Assembly (NCBI RefSeq): GCF_000276665.1
Contig: NW_004955487.1
Coordinates: forward strand, 3,993,781 to 4,057,780
Length of the DNA: 64,000 nucleotides
Source of the DNA: Chinchilla lanigera
Lineage: Eukaryota; Chordata; Mammalia; Rodentia; Chinchillidae
Direction: 5' to 3'
In this document: in pieces, positions 1-9,799 of the stretch
How the letters are laid out: every line of letters begins with the position of its first letter
Numbering within the stretch: position 1 is the first letter of the stretch
Position numbers and translations under genes: made by a program
Notes under the pieces: generated by a model
Seen by the model: the letters and a program-made list of their open reading frames with translations, nothing else
What the model was told of the DNA's origin: nothing
The model's database searches: none

Positions 1-197
1 CCAGTGAGTGGAGTGTGCGTTTTTGCCAAGCATTTCACCCTTTATTTACTGCAGTTTTATTTCAACATGCAGGATCTCCGCTGTGTTCATGTTATTCTCC
101 AAAAATGTTCCTTGTCTGCTCCTGCTGTTCATTCTTCTAGATGCTTTTTATGGTTAATTGCACTTAAAATTCTATTAGAGATTTTTAAAGTATTATT

Positions 198-278
198 TCT
201 TGCAGTGCTGGGGATCAAACTCAGGACTTTGGACAGGCTACACGTGCATTCTACACTGTGCTGCACTGCAGCCCCTAT
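198..278 (-). mobile_element. ID-type SINE, old, antisense
   Basis: The complement of a tRNA-derived ID SINE is visible: a 'tgctggggatcaaactcagg' block (B-box side) followed by a degenerate 'gctgcactgcagcccc' end matching the usual 'gagctacatccccagccc'. There is no long A/T tail and no clear target duplication, so it is an old copy. The bases on either side (1-197 and 279-557) are AT-rich, with no gene signal. They may be antisense 5' L1 but I cannot assign them firmly. Confidence 0.6.
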
Positions 279-570
279 TCAAGCTTTGGTTGTGCTGCAC
301 CAGATTTGTACAACACACATCTGCCTCCTGTTGATCTTTTGATATATGGAGGGACACAACTTGCTTTAAGTCTCTTTCCAGAAGTTCTTCTGGTCTCTTG
401 CTTTAATCATGGAGCTTGGCAAACTTCCTTGACAGTTTATTTCCACACATTCAATATTAGAAGTTTTCAATAGGTTCTTTTTCCATTGTTTCCCTGTTAA
501 TGCTGGCTAGCATGAAGGAAAACTATTGTTTTTAAAGTTCATTTTAATGGAAGTTTTAAAACTTAGTGTG

Positions 571-657
571 AATAAAAAATAATTGTTTTTGTGTTGCTTT
601 GTTTGTTGTTATTTTGTTTTTTCCTCTTTCAAATAAAAAAATCTAAAAAAGCCCAAA
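571..657 (+). mobile_element. Short 3'-end L1 insertion with target duplication
   Basis: An 87-bp GTTTT-rich, then A-rich segment resembles the extreme 3' end of the L1 family seen elsewhere in the window (compare 49.6-49.7 kb and 57.1 kb). It is flanked by the direct repeat ACTTAGTGTG with preceding A's (about 558-570 and 658-670). Together these fit a severely 5'-truncated retrotransposition event. Confidence 0.6.
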
Positions 658-721
658 AAAACTTAGTGTGTTTTTAGATCATTTTCTTTTTTTGGAAAGG
701 GGCAATCTTTTCATGTTTGAA

Positions 722-835
722 TAATGTCAATTTTCTCCTCCTTTTCCTATAATGTCAATTTTCCTCTCTTTTCTGATAATGTCTATTTTCTCCTCCTTTC
801 CCATAATGTGAGTTTCTCCCACATTTTCCAATAAT
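722..835 (+). repeat. Minisatellite, unit about 28 bp
   Basis: Four tandem, diverged units each begin 'aatgtcaat/aatgtctat/aatgtgagt' and continue with a pyrimidine-rich CTCCTCCTTTTCC tract. Unit starts are near 722, 752, 778 and 805. It is followed by an AT/GT-rich stretch (838-890). Confidence 0.75.
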
Positions 836-1639
836 TATATATAGGTATATGCATGTTTGTGTGTATATATATAAATGTGTATATATATTCCTTCCCCTTT
901 TCTTATTTTGTTGAAGGGCTGAGGGGATGCTGGCCACAGCAAGCACATTATCTTCATCTTCTCCAAAATTCCCCCAAGAATGTCAGCAGATGGACTGTTA
1001 AGTTTTGGCTACTGGCTTTGGGGTTTGCATACATATTTTTCATCATGGGAAGAAAGTATTTCTCTTTCCCAATTTGTTAAGAAAGTCTAGAAAACATCTT
1101 TTCTGCGTGTGTTGCTGTGGCAGGAATGTTTTTATCTCTTGGTAGCATCGTGATGAGCAGACACCTTAGCACAAAAGGAGCCCCTTTCTAGGAAGACTGC
1201 TCGTTGTCTCTGTGTGGTGCTGGCTTGCAGTAGACGTGATTGCGTGTCATCTCCCGTACACTAGTTCTCATAGGGAATGTTGGCATCTGTAGCCATCAGA
1301 GACATCTGCTTCTGACTTCCTTGTAAGCCTACCTTTGCTGATGTCTTCAGGACATGCTCACACTGTGAAAAGAGTTAAAGGGGAAGCGTGATGTGCTTTT
1401 GTGTTCTCTGGAAACGCCTACCTACCGTGGAAATCTCTGCTTCCACAGCAGCCTGAAAAACAGCCTGTGAAATGGCTTGAGATGGAAACTTGTACAGAAT
1501 ACTTCTTGAACATCACTTTCAATTCCACACCTGGATTTTTTTGTTTATTGCTTATTGATTCAATTATGGTGACTTATTTTCCTAGAGAAAATGTATCTTG
1601 TCTAAATATCCACATCAAGAATGGAGGGTATCTATTGAT

Positions 1640-2530
1640 CTTTCCTGTATAGATTGAGGAAATTGGTACATTTATTTTCTTTTACCTTTTCTTCCAGCTC
1701 CTTTGTGTTTTCCCCCTTATATTTGCACAGAATTGCTATTTCTTCCATGCAATATTTTATCTTCAAATATTACATGTGGCAGAGATACCTAATTTATAGC
1801 AATAATTTAGGTTGTTTGATTAATTGATTTAAAAATTCTTTGCAGACTTTCATACCATGACTTTCCCATCTCAAGGGATTTATTTCCTTTATTCCAGACA
1901 CATGGGTGTCACGTTGGAACCCTTAGCTGGGTATAGAATTTTGGGGTCCCAATCTTTTAACTCTGAAGCTGCTGTTTCCTTATTTTTAAACTTGTAGAAG
2001 GGAAATGGGGGCCAGGATAACTGTTGTTGAAAGAAATCCATTCTTCCTAAACTGAGTTTTGTAAGAAATCTTACCTTAAAATTAAAATTTACCAGGTTTT
2101 GACTTGGATATTTGAATCTTATTATAAGTTTTAACTGGCATATGAGGCATCAGGTGAGTGTGCAGATTTGACTGTTTCTTTAATTCCAAGGAATTCCCCC
2201 TGAAATGGCTTCTAGTGTGATATTACTTCTCCCATTGGTTTGGTTTCTTCCAGCTCTACCTCTGTATATTTAGCACCTCCTCTCCTGCCATTTGCAACCT
2301 TTGTCCTTCTGGCTGGCACACTGACCTGCTTCCTAAACCCACCATCCACATTATTTTTCCTACTTTTCTGTTGATTTATTTGTGTCTCATAATTCTTCTG
2401 TAGGTGTTTTTAACTCCTCTGGTACATTTAAAAAGTTATCTCCTCCACTAAAGCTATCCTGGTTTTATATCCTTTTGGTATCTTTTTAACTCATATCTCA
2501 GCTCCTACTTTCCAGTAGCTATAACTTCTT
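1640..2530 (-). mobile_element. Probable very old antisense L1 (L1M/HAL1-like)
   Basis: AT-rich text such as 'gctgggtatagaattttggg' near 1930 resembles the complement of the ORF1 3' region of ancient mammalian L1s. No continuous frame remains. The preceding 900-1640 shows no gene or recognisable repeat. Assignment is by pattern memory only. Confidence 0.4.
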
Positions 2531-2539
2531 TTAAATAAT

Positions 2540-4300
2540 AGCTTTAGCAAGATAAAATTAATATACCATAAAATCCACTTTTAAAATGTACCATTAAATG
2601 ATTTTTTAAGTGTATCCACAGAGTCTGCACCATGAACTTCAAAAGGGTTTCAACACCTCAGAAAGAAATGTTGCACTCAGGGCCAGGCCTTTCTTTCCTC
2701 CTCCAGTCTGGGAAACACTGATCTAATTTCTGTGCTCATGGATTTGCTGATTCTGGACATTTCACAACAATGGAATTGTACAAACTTTGGCCTTTTGCAG
2801 CTGATTTCTTTCCCTTAGTAATGATTTCAAGTTTCATTCATGTAGCATGTGTCAGTATTCTTTTTTCTTGCTGAATGATATTCCATTTTATGAATATACC
2901 ACATATTATTTACCCAATCATCAAACAATGGACATACTGATTGTTTTTATTTTTGGCTATTAAATAATGTGACTAGATTGTTTTTATTTTTATCTATTAT
3001 ACAGAGTCCACTAAAAAGGTATGCACACTTCAGCAATATTAATAAATGTTTGGAAGGTAATGGTCACCCTTTGAGCACTTTTTGTACTTGTAGAGGCCAA
3101 GAGTAACTTGTATACATCTCATGATGTCTCGATAAATTTGGTATTAAAATATGTATACAAGTTTTTCTTTTCTTGATATATACTTGTTTTGGTGGACTCT
3201 ATACAATGTGACTATGAATATTTATATAGATTGTGTACACTGTGTAGACATATATTCATAGTCATCTTATGTATATACCTAACAGTGGAATTGATAGCTA
3301 TAAAGTAACTCTATCATTTCGAGGAGCTACTTGATAAATTTTTTTTAAGGTGGACACATCATTTTACATAAATTTCTCTGATTTCTCTACGTCCTAATTG
3401 ATACTTGTAATTATCTTTTTATTTTCAGTCATTCTACTGTGTATGAGACAATATGTCATCATGGTTTTGATTTGCATTTTAAAAATGACTAATGACTTTA
3501 AGTATCTTATAATGTTCTTATCAGCCTCCTTATATCTTTTCAGGAAAAATTTGCATTCAGTTCCTTTGCTCATTTTTTAGTTATTTGTCTTTATATTGTT
3601 GAGCCACTTAAGAGGTATGTATATATTTTGGACACTAGGTGTTTATCAGATATATGATTTGCAAATATTTCCCCATTCTATGAGTTGCCTGTTCACTTGC
3701 TTGATTGTGCTCTTTGAGGCACACACATTTTTAATGAAGTCTAATTTATGTATTTTTACTTTGGCACTTACACTTTTGATATGATAGCTGAGAAATCATT
3801 ACCTCATACAAAGGTGGACCAATATTTTTCTCATTATGAAATGTCCATTTTATTTGCAGTGACAATTCTTATAGTCCTAGTGGCTCTGGATCTCTTAGGC
3901 TTGGTATTTGTATTGTCATCTTTTCCACCTGTGTACTACTTTTAACCTACTTGTATCTTTGAATCGGAAGTGTTTTTGTAGACAGCATGAATTGGACCAT
4001 ACAGTTTCATCCATTCTGTCAATCTCTACCTTTTGATTGGTTTATTTAATCCACTTACATTTAATATAATTACTCATAAGCAAGTATTTATGTCTGCTAC
4101 TTTTTTACTTGTTTCCTACATCATTTTTGTTTATTTTTTCATTACTGTCTTCTTTTGTGTTACACAGATATATTTTATAGCATTACATTTTAATACCTTT
4201 GTTTTTCTTACTATGCCTTTCCAAGTTATCACATTGTTGGTTGTTATGGTGATTAAAACTAATAACATAACAATCTAGTCCATATTAATACCAACTTAAT
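2540..4300 (-). mobile_element. Ancient antisense L1 (L1M-type), ORF2 end plus endonuclease start
   Basis: From 2540 to about 3830 the plus strand carries the complement of the 3' end of ORF2/3' UTR of old mammalian L1s. Recognisable blocks are 'gctgattctggacatttc', 'gaatgatattccattttatg' and 'ttatcagatatatgatttgc'. From about 3990 to 4060 it switches to the complement of the ORF2 endonuclease start, where the 'PIKR.RL' signature is encoded near 4015-4045. The reverse transcriptase part is therefore deleted. A mariner MITE is inserted at 3002-3201, so the L1 is older than that MITE. Confidence 0.8.
3002..3201. mobile_element. Mariner-type MITE, 200 bp, with TIRs and TA duplication
   Basis: The ends are inverted: left CAGAGTCCACTAAAA, right complement TAGAGTCCACCAAAA. 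TA flanks both sides (3000-3001 and 3202-3203), as expected for Tc1/mariner insertion. The interior has no coding potential. It interrupts the antisense L1M between the 'ggctattaaataatg' and 'gactatgaatat' blocks. Membership of a specific named family is not established. Confidence 0.75.
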
Positions 4301-4701
4301 TTTAGCAATGTATGTAAATGTACTGCCATATCACTTCAAGAGAACTTATCTGCTTTTACTATTATTCCATGCAAAACACATCCTTATGGATATAAGCCCA
4401 TCAGCCCAGTTTTAGAATTTTTTAATGCACAAGCCTTTATTTCAGATTGAAGAGTTAAAAACAAAAATAAACCATGTTTCTTTTATTTTTTACCAAAGTA
4501 GTTACCCTTACTGTTGTTATTTATTTCTTTGTTTGGGTTTTACTTATGTCTGATGGCTTTCACATTGGCCCAAAGACCTCTTCTGCTCCATTCCCATGGA
4601 GCAAGCCTGGTAACAATGAATTCTGTCTGTTTTGTTTGCCAAGGAATATCTTTATTCCTCTCTTTTTTTTTTACATTAAAATATTTCATTTGCTAAATAT
4701 C

Positions 4702-5232
4702 TTAGGAATTTTGAACATGCCCACATTGTTTCACTACTAATTCTTGAGAAAGGTGATCTATGTTTTCTTGAATTTCACTGAGTTTGAAACAGGTGGTGCC
4801 TGATGCATGTGTGCTTTTGATAGGAGTCCTAGGTGCTAATTTTTTCTCTTCTGCCAGTGTGGCCATAGCATTTGTAGGCATCTGGGCTAGTTCCTTTATC
4901 ATGTGGGATGGATTACTACAATCCATCAGTTTCCAGGGTCCTCCACAGGAGATTATATGTCCCCACCCCCAAGCCAGGCTCGACTGTGTGAGCTGGTCAC
5001 GAAGATGTGCACAGAAATGACACAGGTCGTTTCTGGGGGCCCTTTGAGAGCCCGTGTGAGTTCCTTGCTTCTGTGTCTCCCCGACCCCCATCACCACAGC
5101 TCCCAGCCCTGCAGAGAGCAGTATGGGTCCCAGTGTGACAGGCACAGTGCCATTAAACACACCTCCCAGGCAACCTACAATGTGAAGGAGAGATACTTCT
5201 TTTTTTGCCACAATTTTTGACATGCTTTTCAA
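4702..5232 (-). other. Unassigned 176-codon open frame, antisense
   Basis: One uninterrupted minus-strand frame runs here, ending close to a poly(T) tract at about 4661-4671 that would be a poly(A) tail on the minus strand. Its C-terminal third is Lys/Glu-rich and helix-prone; its N-terminal third is Gly/Val-rich. I recognise no domain. It lies where ORF1 of the flanking old antisense L1 would be expected but does not read like ORF1p. It may be a processed pseudogene, a piece of an old L1 5' region, or chance. A coding gene is unlikely. Confidence 0.25.
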
Positions 5233-5234
5233 CA

Positions 5235-6080
5235 GAAAATAACTTGCAGATGGTTTAAAAATTAAGAATAAAAAATGTGTTTAAAAAAGTAACATTCTCC
5301 TTTAATCTTTAACTCCTGCCACTCAGTACCTGGTGATCCCCAGGGTTCGTTTTCTCATGTACCTTTAAGAGCACCTTCACACACTGTTATACACACATGC
5401 CACACACGTGTATCCAGCTGGTGTGTAACAGATACACCATACATGTGTGCTGCACATGACTTTAAATTCAGTATATATCAAAGATCTTTATATATTGATC
5501 ATTTTCACCTGTTTTTCAGCTACGCAGTATTTCAGCTATGACTGTATCAAAGTTTTGGCTGTATAGAAATTTTATTCTTGAAATCTCATCACAAAATATA
5601 CATAAGTATGGATACTTTTTTTTTTTTTTATCCTTTTAGGCACTTTGTATAGTTGCTCTAACATTTCATGCTTTTCTTTAACTCTTGACATTTTTATTCT
5701 GTTCTTTAAAAGTATTTCAATCACCTCCTGACTTTTTACTTGACTTGTTGCAGAAGACTCTGGCTGATCTTTGTTGTCTTGATTCTTTCCTCATAGCTTC
5801 CATATCTTGGCTTTATGCTTTGAATTTTTTTCTCAGCTCTGTCTTTTAGAAAATTAATTCAGCCTTCAGATACATAAGTGGTTTTATTTTTCAGATCTTC
5901 TCCAGCATTTTTACTTTGGTATTTAAATTTTCATGTTGTCTTACTACTGCTCACTTTTTACAGTGTCTTGATTGTGTTAAGTGACTGTAATATTGTGTGA
6001 AATTTCTCTTATTATATGACTGTTTTTAAAGAAGTCATCTTACGGTCTTTGTATCATATTTTCCCCAAAGGGGAGTTTGC
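5235..6080. other. No gene seen; AT-rich, possibly 5' region of old antisense L1
   Basis: The stretch from about 5620 is T-rich with repeated 'cttctcc/tcttttag' phrases reminiscent of antisense 5' parts of old L1s. 5340-5480 is single-copy-looking and includes CACAC-rich text. I see no exon, promoter or RNA gene. Confidence 0.4.
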
Positions 6081-6084
6081 TTAT

Positions 6085-6660
6085 CTTGCTTACCTTGGCT
6101 TTTGTCTTTTTTACATTTAAATTTGTTTTAATTGTTAAATATTTCCTAAAAGTAGATGTTTGTGGTACATGATCACATTCCTTGTGGGCAGTTGGTACAT
6201 GTACATAGCATACCTTAATTCTTTTTTTTAAACTCCCTTCCTCTACCTCCCCATTCCTTCCATCTCTTGGGCCTCTTCCCATTTGCAAAAGATGTATCTC
6301 TCTGTTCTTTGTTACCTATCTCTTATTTTGCTCTTTAATTTATTTATAGTTTGGGTTTCTCATATAAGAGAAACCATGTGATATTTAAGTTCGTGTGTCT
6401 GATTTATTTCACTTAGCATTACAGTCTCAGGGGGCATCCATTTTCCTAAAAATGATTGAAGTTTATCCTTCTTTATGGCAGAGTAGTACTCCATTGTGTG
6501 TAAATACCACATTTTCTTTATCTATTCTTCTGTTGATGGACACATAGGCCACTTCCAAGATTTGGCTATTGAGCTGTGCTTCTGTGGACATGTCTTCAAA
6601 CAGCTTGACTGCGTAGTTCTACTCAGAAGTACAAACCCAGGTTTATTTAGGTAGTTTTCA
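6085..6660 (-). mobile_element. Antisense L1 3' end
   Basis: The plus strand shows the complement of a rodent L1 3' UTR and ORF2 C-terminus, including 'gagaaaccatgtgatattta', 'ggcagagtagtactccattg' and 'ttctgttgatggacacatag'. The same order of blocks recurs at 11.85-11.96 kb, 47.9-48.2 kb and 63.8-64.0 kb. It is 5'-truncated. Confidence 0.85.
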
Positions 6661-6669
6661 AGGGTTTCT

Positions 6670-7265
6670 GCTATACATTTGATATCTGCCCCCCAGGAAG
6701 TCTTTTTGTGAATGGAAGGCTGACTTCGCTGTGTCTGGAGCCCACAGTCCCCTCCCCACTGGTTTTCAGGGCACTGGTTACGATCCACGAACTGCTCATC
6801 CCAGACTTCACTGCGGGAGCTGCTGCTGCATGGCGGCTCCATGGATTTGGGAAGGTGCATGCGCTCAGGAGAGTGCAGGCACTCCTTGATGCACTGCCCG
6901 GATGTCAATCCAGCTGCTGCGGCAGCCAGCAGGAGCCTCTGCCTCCCCTGCCCCTGCTGGTCCCTCAGGCAAGGACCTGCTTTGTCTCTTCCAGTAGCCA
7001 CACCGCGGGTGCTGCTCTGAGCTCTGGTGTAGCTTCCTGTGCTTTGGTGAGTTATTGTCAAGCGGTGGCATCTGGCCAGGAGACCGGAAGTGGCATTCCA
7101 TTCTAGTGAAAGGAAGACCCTGCTAGCAGAGTGGCTGGAAGCCTCAGAGGGAAAGAGACCTTTGGAGAGCAAGGAACTGCCTGGCTCTAGGGTTATTTAA
7201 GGGCTGGAGTAGTTAGGAGACAGAATGAGTCGTTCTGCCTGGGGGAGGAATCCCTTGCATCTCAT
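6670..7265. other. GC-richer unclassified segment
   Basis: This block is clearly richer in GC than its L1 surroundings. Open frames overlap on both strands (about 130 codons plus, 216 codons minus), but none shows a recognisable domain, splice-site context or conserved motif. It could be a decayed processed pseudogene on the minus strand. I cannot name a parent gene. Confidence 0.3.
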
Positions 7266-7282
7266 GGCCAATGTTGTTTCTT

Positions 7283-7286
7283 TCTT

Positions 7287-7332
<46 letters not shown>

Positions 7333-7476
7333 TCTTTTTGAGACAGGGTCTCACTATGCAGTTCAGGCTGGCCTTGAGCTCACTTTGTAGCCCAGGCTGG
7401 CCTCAAACTCGCAACGATCCTCCTGCCTCAGCCTCCCGAGTGCTGGGATTACAGGTGTGAGCCACCACGCCCGGCT
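7283..7476 (-). mobile_element. B1 SINE, antisense, long poly(T), with target duplication
   Basis: This is the complement of B1: a 40+ T tract, 'gagacagggtctcac', two copies of the 'gcaggctggcct..' motif (the B1 internal duplication), then 'gggattacaggtgtgagcca'. The target duplication CAATRTTGTTTCTT lies at 7269-7282 and 7477-7490. The long homopolymer and good match to consensus suggest a relatively young copy. Confidence 0.95.
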
Positions 7477-7559
7477 CAATATTGTTTCTTATTCTTCATG
7501 TCCCTTCCCTGTTCTGCATGATAGGGATTTTTGCGTCAACCAAGTAATTATTCTGCTTA

Positions 7560-7626
7560 AGTAGTAATATACATTATTGGTGCTGAATTACTATGGCCTG
7601 TCACATCTTCCTCTGAAAATATGGGG

Positions 7627-7660
<34 letters not shown>

Positions 7661-8045
7661 TAAATTGGTTAATTATTGTTTTTGAATCGACACCCTATTC
7701 AGACTTTTGATTTATAACTTGATTGTACTGCATGAGGTACCTCCCGATTTCTAACAGGATCTGTTTGACTAAACTTGGTGTTCTACTCAGTATTAGCCAA
7801 AAGAAAGATTAAAAGTAAGCCAGAGAGTTTCGTAGCTTTGTAACAATAGCATAAAATGTGGAATAATGAACTGTAAATGCGCCTAATTACATAAATAATG
7901 CATTTGGGTAATTGTCAAGTAAGGGGGTGTGCTAATGAATCAATTATTTTTAATTGTAGGATGCTTGATTGTTTCAGAAATATAATTGATTGTAATCAAG
8001 AATCAATTAAATGTTGATAGTAATTATGTTGATCAGGCTTAAATA
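7560..8045. promoter_or_regulatory. Candidate conserved non-coding enhancer
   Basis: This stretch is free of recognisable transposons, except a (TG)n tract just upstream at 7624-7660. It is dense in homeodomain-type cores. From about 7880 there are 'taattacataaataatgcat', 'gggtaattgtcaag' (TAATTG next to a MEIS-like TGTCA), 'aatgaatcaattattttta', and 'attgattgtaatcaagaatc' (PBX/HOX-like ATTGATTG). Such even, AT-rich, site-packed DNA is typical of deeply conserved vertebrate developmental enhancers. Conservation cannot be measured here, so the call is inference from composition and motif density. Confidence 0.5.
7624..7660 (+). repeat. (TG)n microsatellite
   Basis: About 16-18 TG units lie after 'gggggta'. 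Confidence 0.95.
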
Positions 8046-8059
8046 CATGACATCATTAC

Positions 8060-8489
8060 AGTGTAGCTGCTTGAAGAAGAAGGGTTGGGGAAGAGGTTAT
8101 TACAAGGGATGGCGGGCGACATCATTCACGTTTGCTCCTGCAGCCAGCAGCGGCAGGGATGTGCGGCAGAGACACCCTCGGCCAGCTGTGGGTGTGTCCC
8201 TCATGAGGGGATCAGGAGTTGACTTCAAATAAAAACTCAGGTGCAAGGATGACCAGGCCCTCTCAAGGCTTGTTCTGGGGGACACAAGTGGCTGGGATCC
8301 CAGGCAATTCAGGCCCAGTGGGGTCTGCGTGGCCCTTGTCCTGGGCTCCCTCTTCTTGCTCGGCCTATGTCAGCTTGAGGCTCCAAGCCTGCTCCCTTCC
8401 CCATGGGTGGTCTGGCTGCTCAGGGAGTGAATGCTTCTTTGTGACAATGTGTTGAGGTTCATGTCCATGCGTTGCAAAAAGCCACCAGC
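8060..8489. other. Single-copy-looking DNA, no gene seen
   Basis: The GC-richer text has only short overlapping frames and no recognised repeat or splice structure. Confidence 0.5.
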
Positions 8490-8578
8490 CCACAAAGGAC
8501 TGTGTCTCATTGATATTTGTATTCCTGGTGACTGCCATCCTGGGACTTATGGATGTTAACTGAATAAATAGAAGAACT
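8490..8578 (+). mobile_element. L2 LINE 3' end
   Basis: 'aggactgtgtctcattgata...attcctggtgactgccatcc...gttaactgaataaatag' follows the block order of the 3' end of mammalian L2 elements. It is an ancient relic with no coding capacity. Confidence 0.6.
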
Positions 8579-8580
8579 GT

Positions 8581-8665
8581 TGCTAGGTGTGGTGGTACAT
8601 GCCTATAGTCTTAGCACTCTGGGAAGCTAAGGTAGGAGGACTGTGAGTTCAAGCCCAGCCTGGGA
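8581..8665 (+). mobile_element. B1 SINE, sense, 3' truncated
   Basis: 'tgctaggtgtggtggtacat' starts a sense B1. It runs to 'aagcccagcctggga' and then stops without its second half or A-tail. Confidence 0.85.
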
Positions 8666-8699
8666 CTTCTTTTTTAATGTTCGTATTTGAAGTATTATT

Positions 8700-9297
8700 T
8701 CTGTTTTTTTTTTTAGATTTTATTTTTTTGTTTTAAAGAGAAAAAACTAACAAAACAACAATGAAGACAAAAACAAAACAACACAAAAGCAACAAAAACA
8801 ATACATGACCTCAAAGCAAAATGATAGGAATTAACAATGGTTGCTACATTATATACTGTTATCTTCAATGAAGTTGCTCAGTCCACCAGATGTAAGAATG
8901 TAAGATTGGTCAAACAAAGACAGTAACAAGTAATAAAAAAAATTGGAAATGATGCAGAGCTTCATTATAAAAGACAGTAGGAATTCAACAATTGTTCTTA
9001 TACTACATATTGTTATTTAAGATCAGTCATTCTGATTACCAGATACAAGTGTGCAAAATTGGTCAAGAAAAAAGAAAATTTTAAGCATTAACTATTCTTT
9101 TCAACAAACCACAGACATCAGCAATACACCTATTCCAGCTATCCTTGTATATACATATAAATTTTGCAAAATAATTGCACAGATAACCAGACATAGGCAT
9201 GTAAGATTGATCAAACAATTACACATTAACTGTTCCTTTCAATAAACCAACAGATATTAGTAGTACAAGTATCCTAACTATCCTGTAAGAAAGAAAG
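8700..9297 (-). mobile_element. L1 3' UTR, antisense, with about 150-bp internal tandem units
   Basis: A poly(T)-side A-rich end (8706-8760 on plus) begins the complement of an L1 3' UTR that recurs at 49.5, 57.0 and 63.5 kb. Within it, related blocks repeat at roughly 150-bp spacing: 'aatgtaagattggtcaaac' near 8902, 'gtgcaaaattggtcaag' near 9052 and 'catgtaagattgatcaaac' near 9202. The paired block 'cattaactattcttttcaac'/'cattaactgttcctttcaat' lies near 9087 and 9226. The 3' UTR therefore seems built from tandem, diverged units. Confidence 0.75.
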
Positions 9298-9329
9298 AAG
9301 AGAAAAAAATGTGTATATGTGTTTTTATT

Positions 9330-9468
9330 TTTTGAGACAAGGCTTCACTTTGTAGTTCAGGGTGAGCTTAAACTCACTGTGCAGCCCAGGCTGGCCTCAA
9401 AATTATGGCAATCCCCCTGCCTCAGCCTCCTGAGCGCTGGGAATATAGGTGTGCACTACCATACCCAT
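9330..9468 (-). mobile_element. B1 SINE, antisense
   Basis: 'tttgagacaaggcttcactt' starts this copy, followed by two 'cagg(c/g)t(g)gc/gagct' repeats and 'gcgctgggaatataggtgtg'. It is moderately diverged. Confidence 0.9.
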
Positions 9469-9799
9469 CAAACCCAATTTGGGTAATTTAGTGACTGAGC
9501 AAGACTCTTGCCCCCGGGTTCCTGGCTCACCTACTTCTGTGGCCTCAGAGCTTCATGGGAGGATGGGAGGTAAACATTTTGAGTTTTTGCTGTATTTAAA
9601 AATTTGAACAAAACTTTGGCTGTGGCTACATAGTCCCATACAGGGCTTCATATTCCATCTGGAATTTGGAGGCTTGCTTCTTTAACTCCTGATTTTCACT
9701 GTCACTCTAGTGACACTCTGTTCTGGTCCCAAATATGTTAGAAGCCCAACACTACCCATTGCACTACAGAGATTAATTATCTTAGAGTATGAGATAAAA

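Noticed and set aside
722..835. Regular repeats with spacers resembling a CRISPR array
   Set aside because: The units are contiguous and diverged with no spacer/repeat distinction, and the DNA is mammalian.
6708..7106. CpG island or promoter
   Set aside because: GC is raised, but CpG dinucleotides remain sparse and no initiator or TATA arrangement is convincing.
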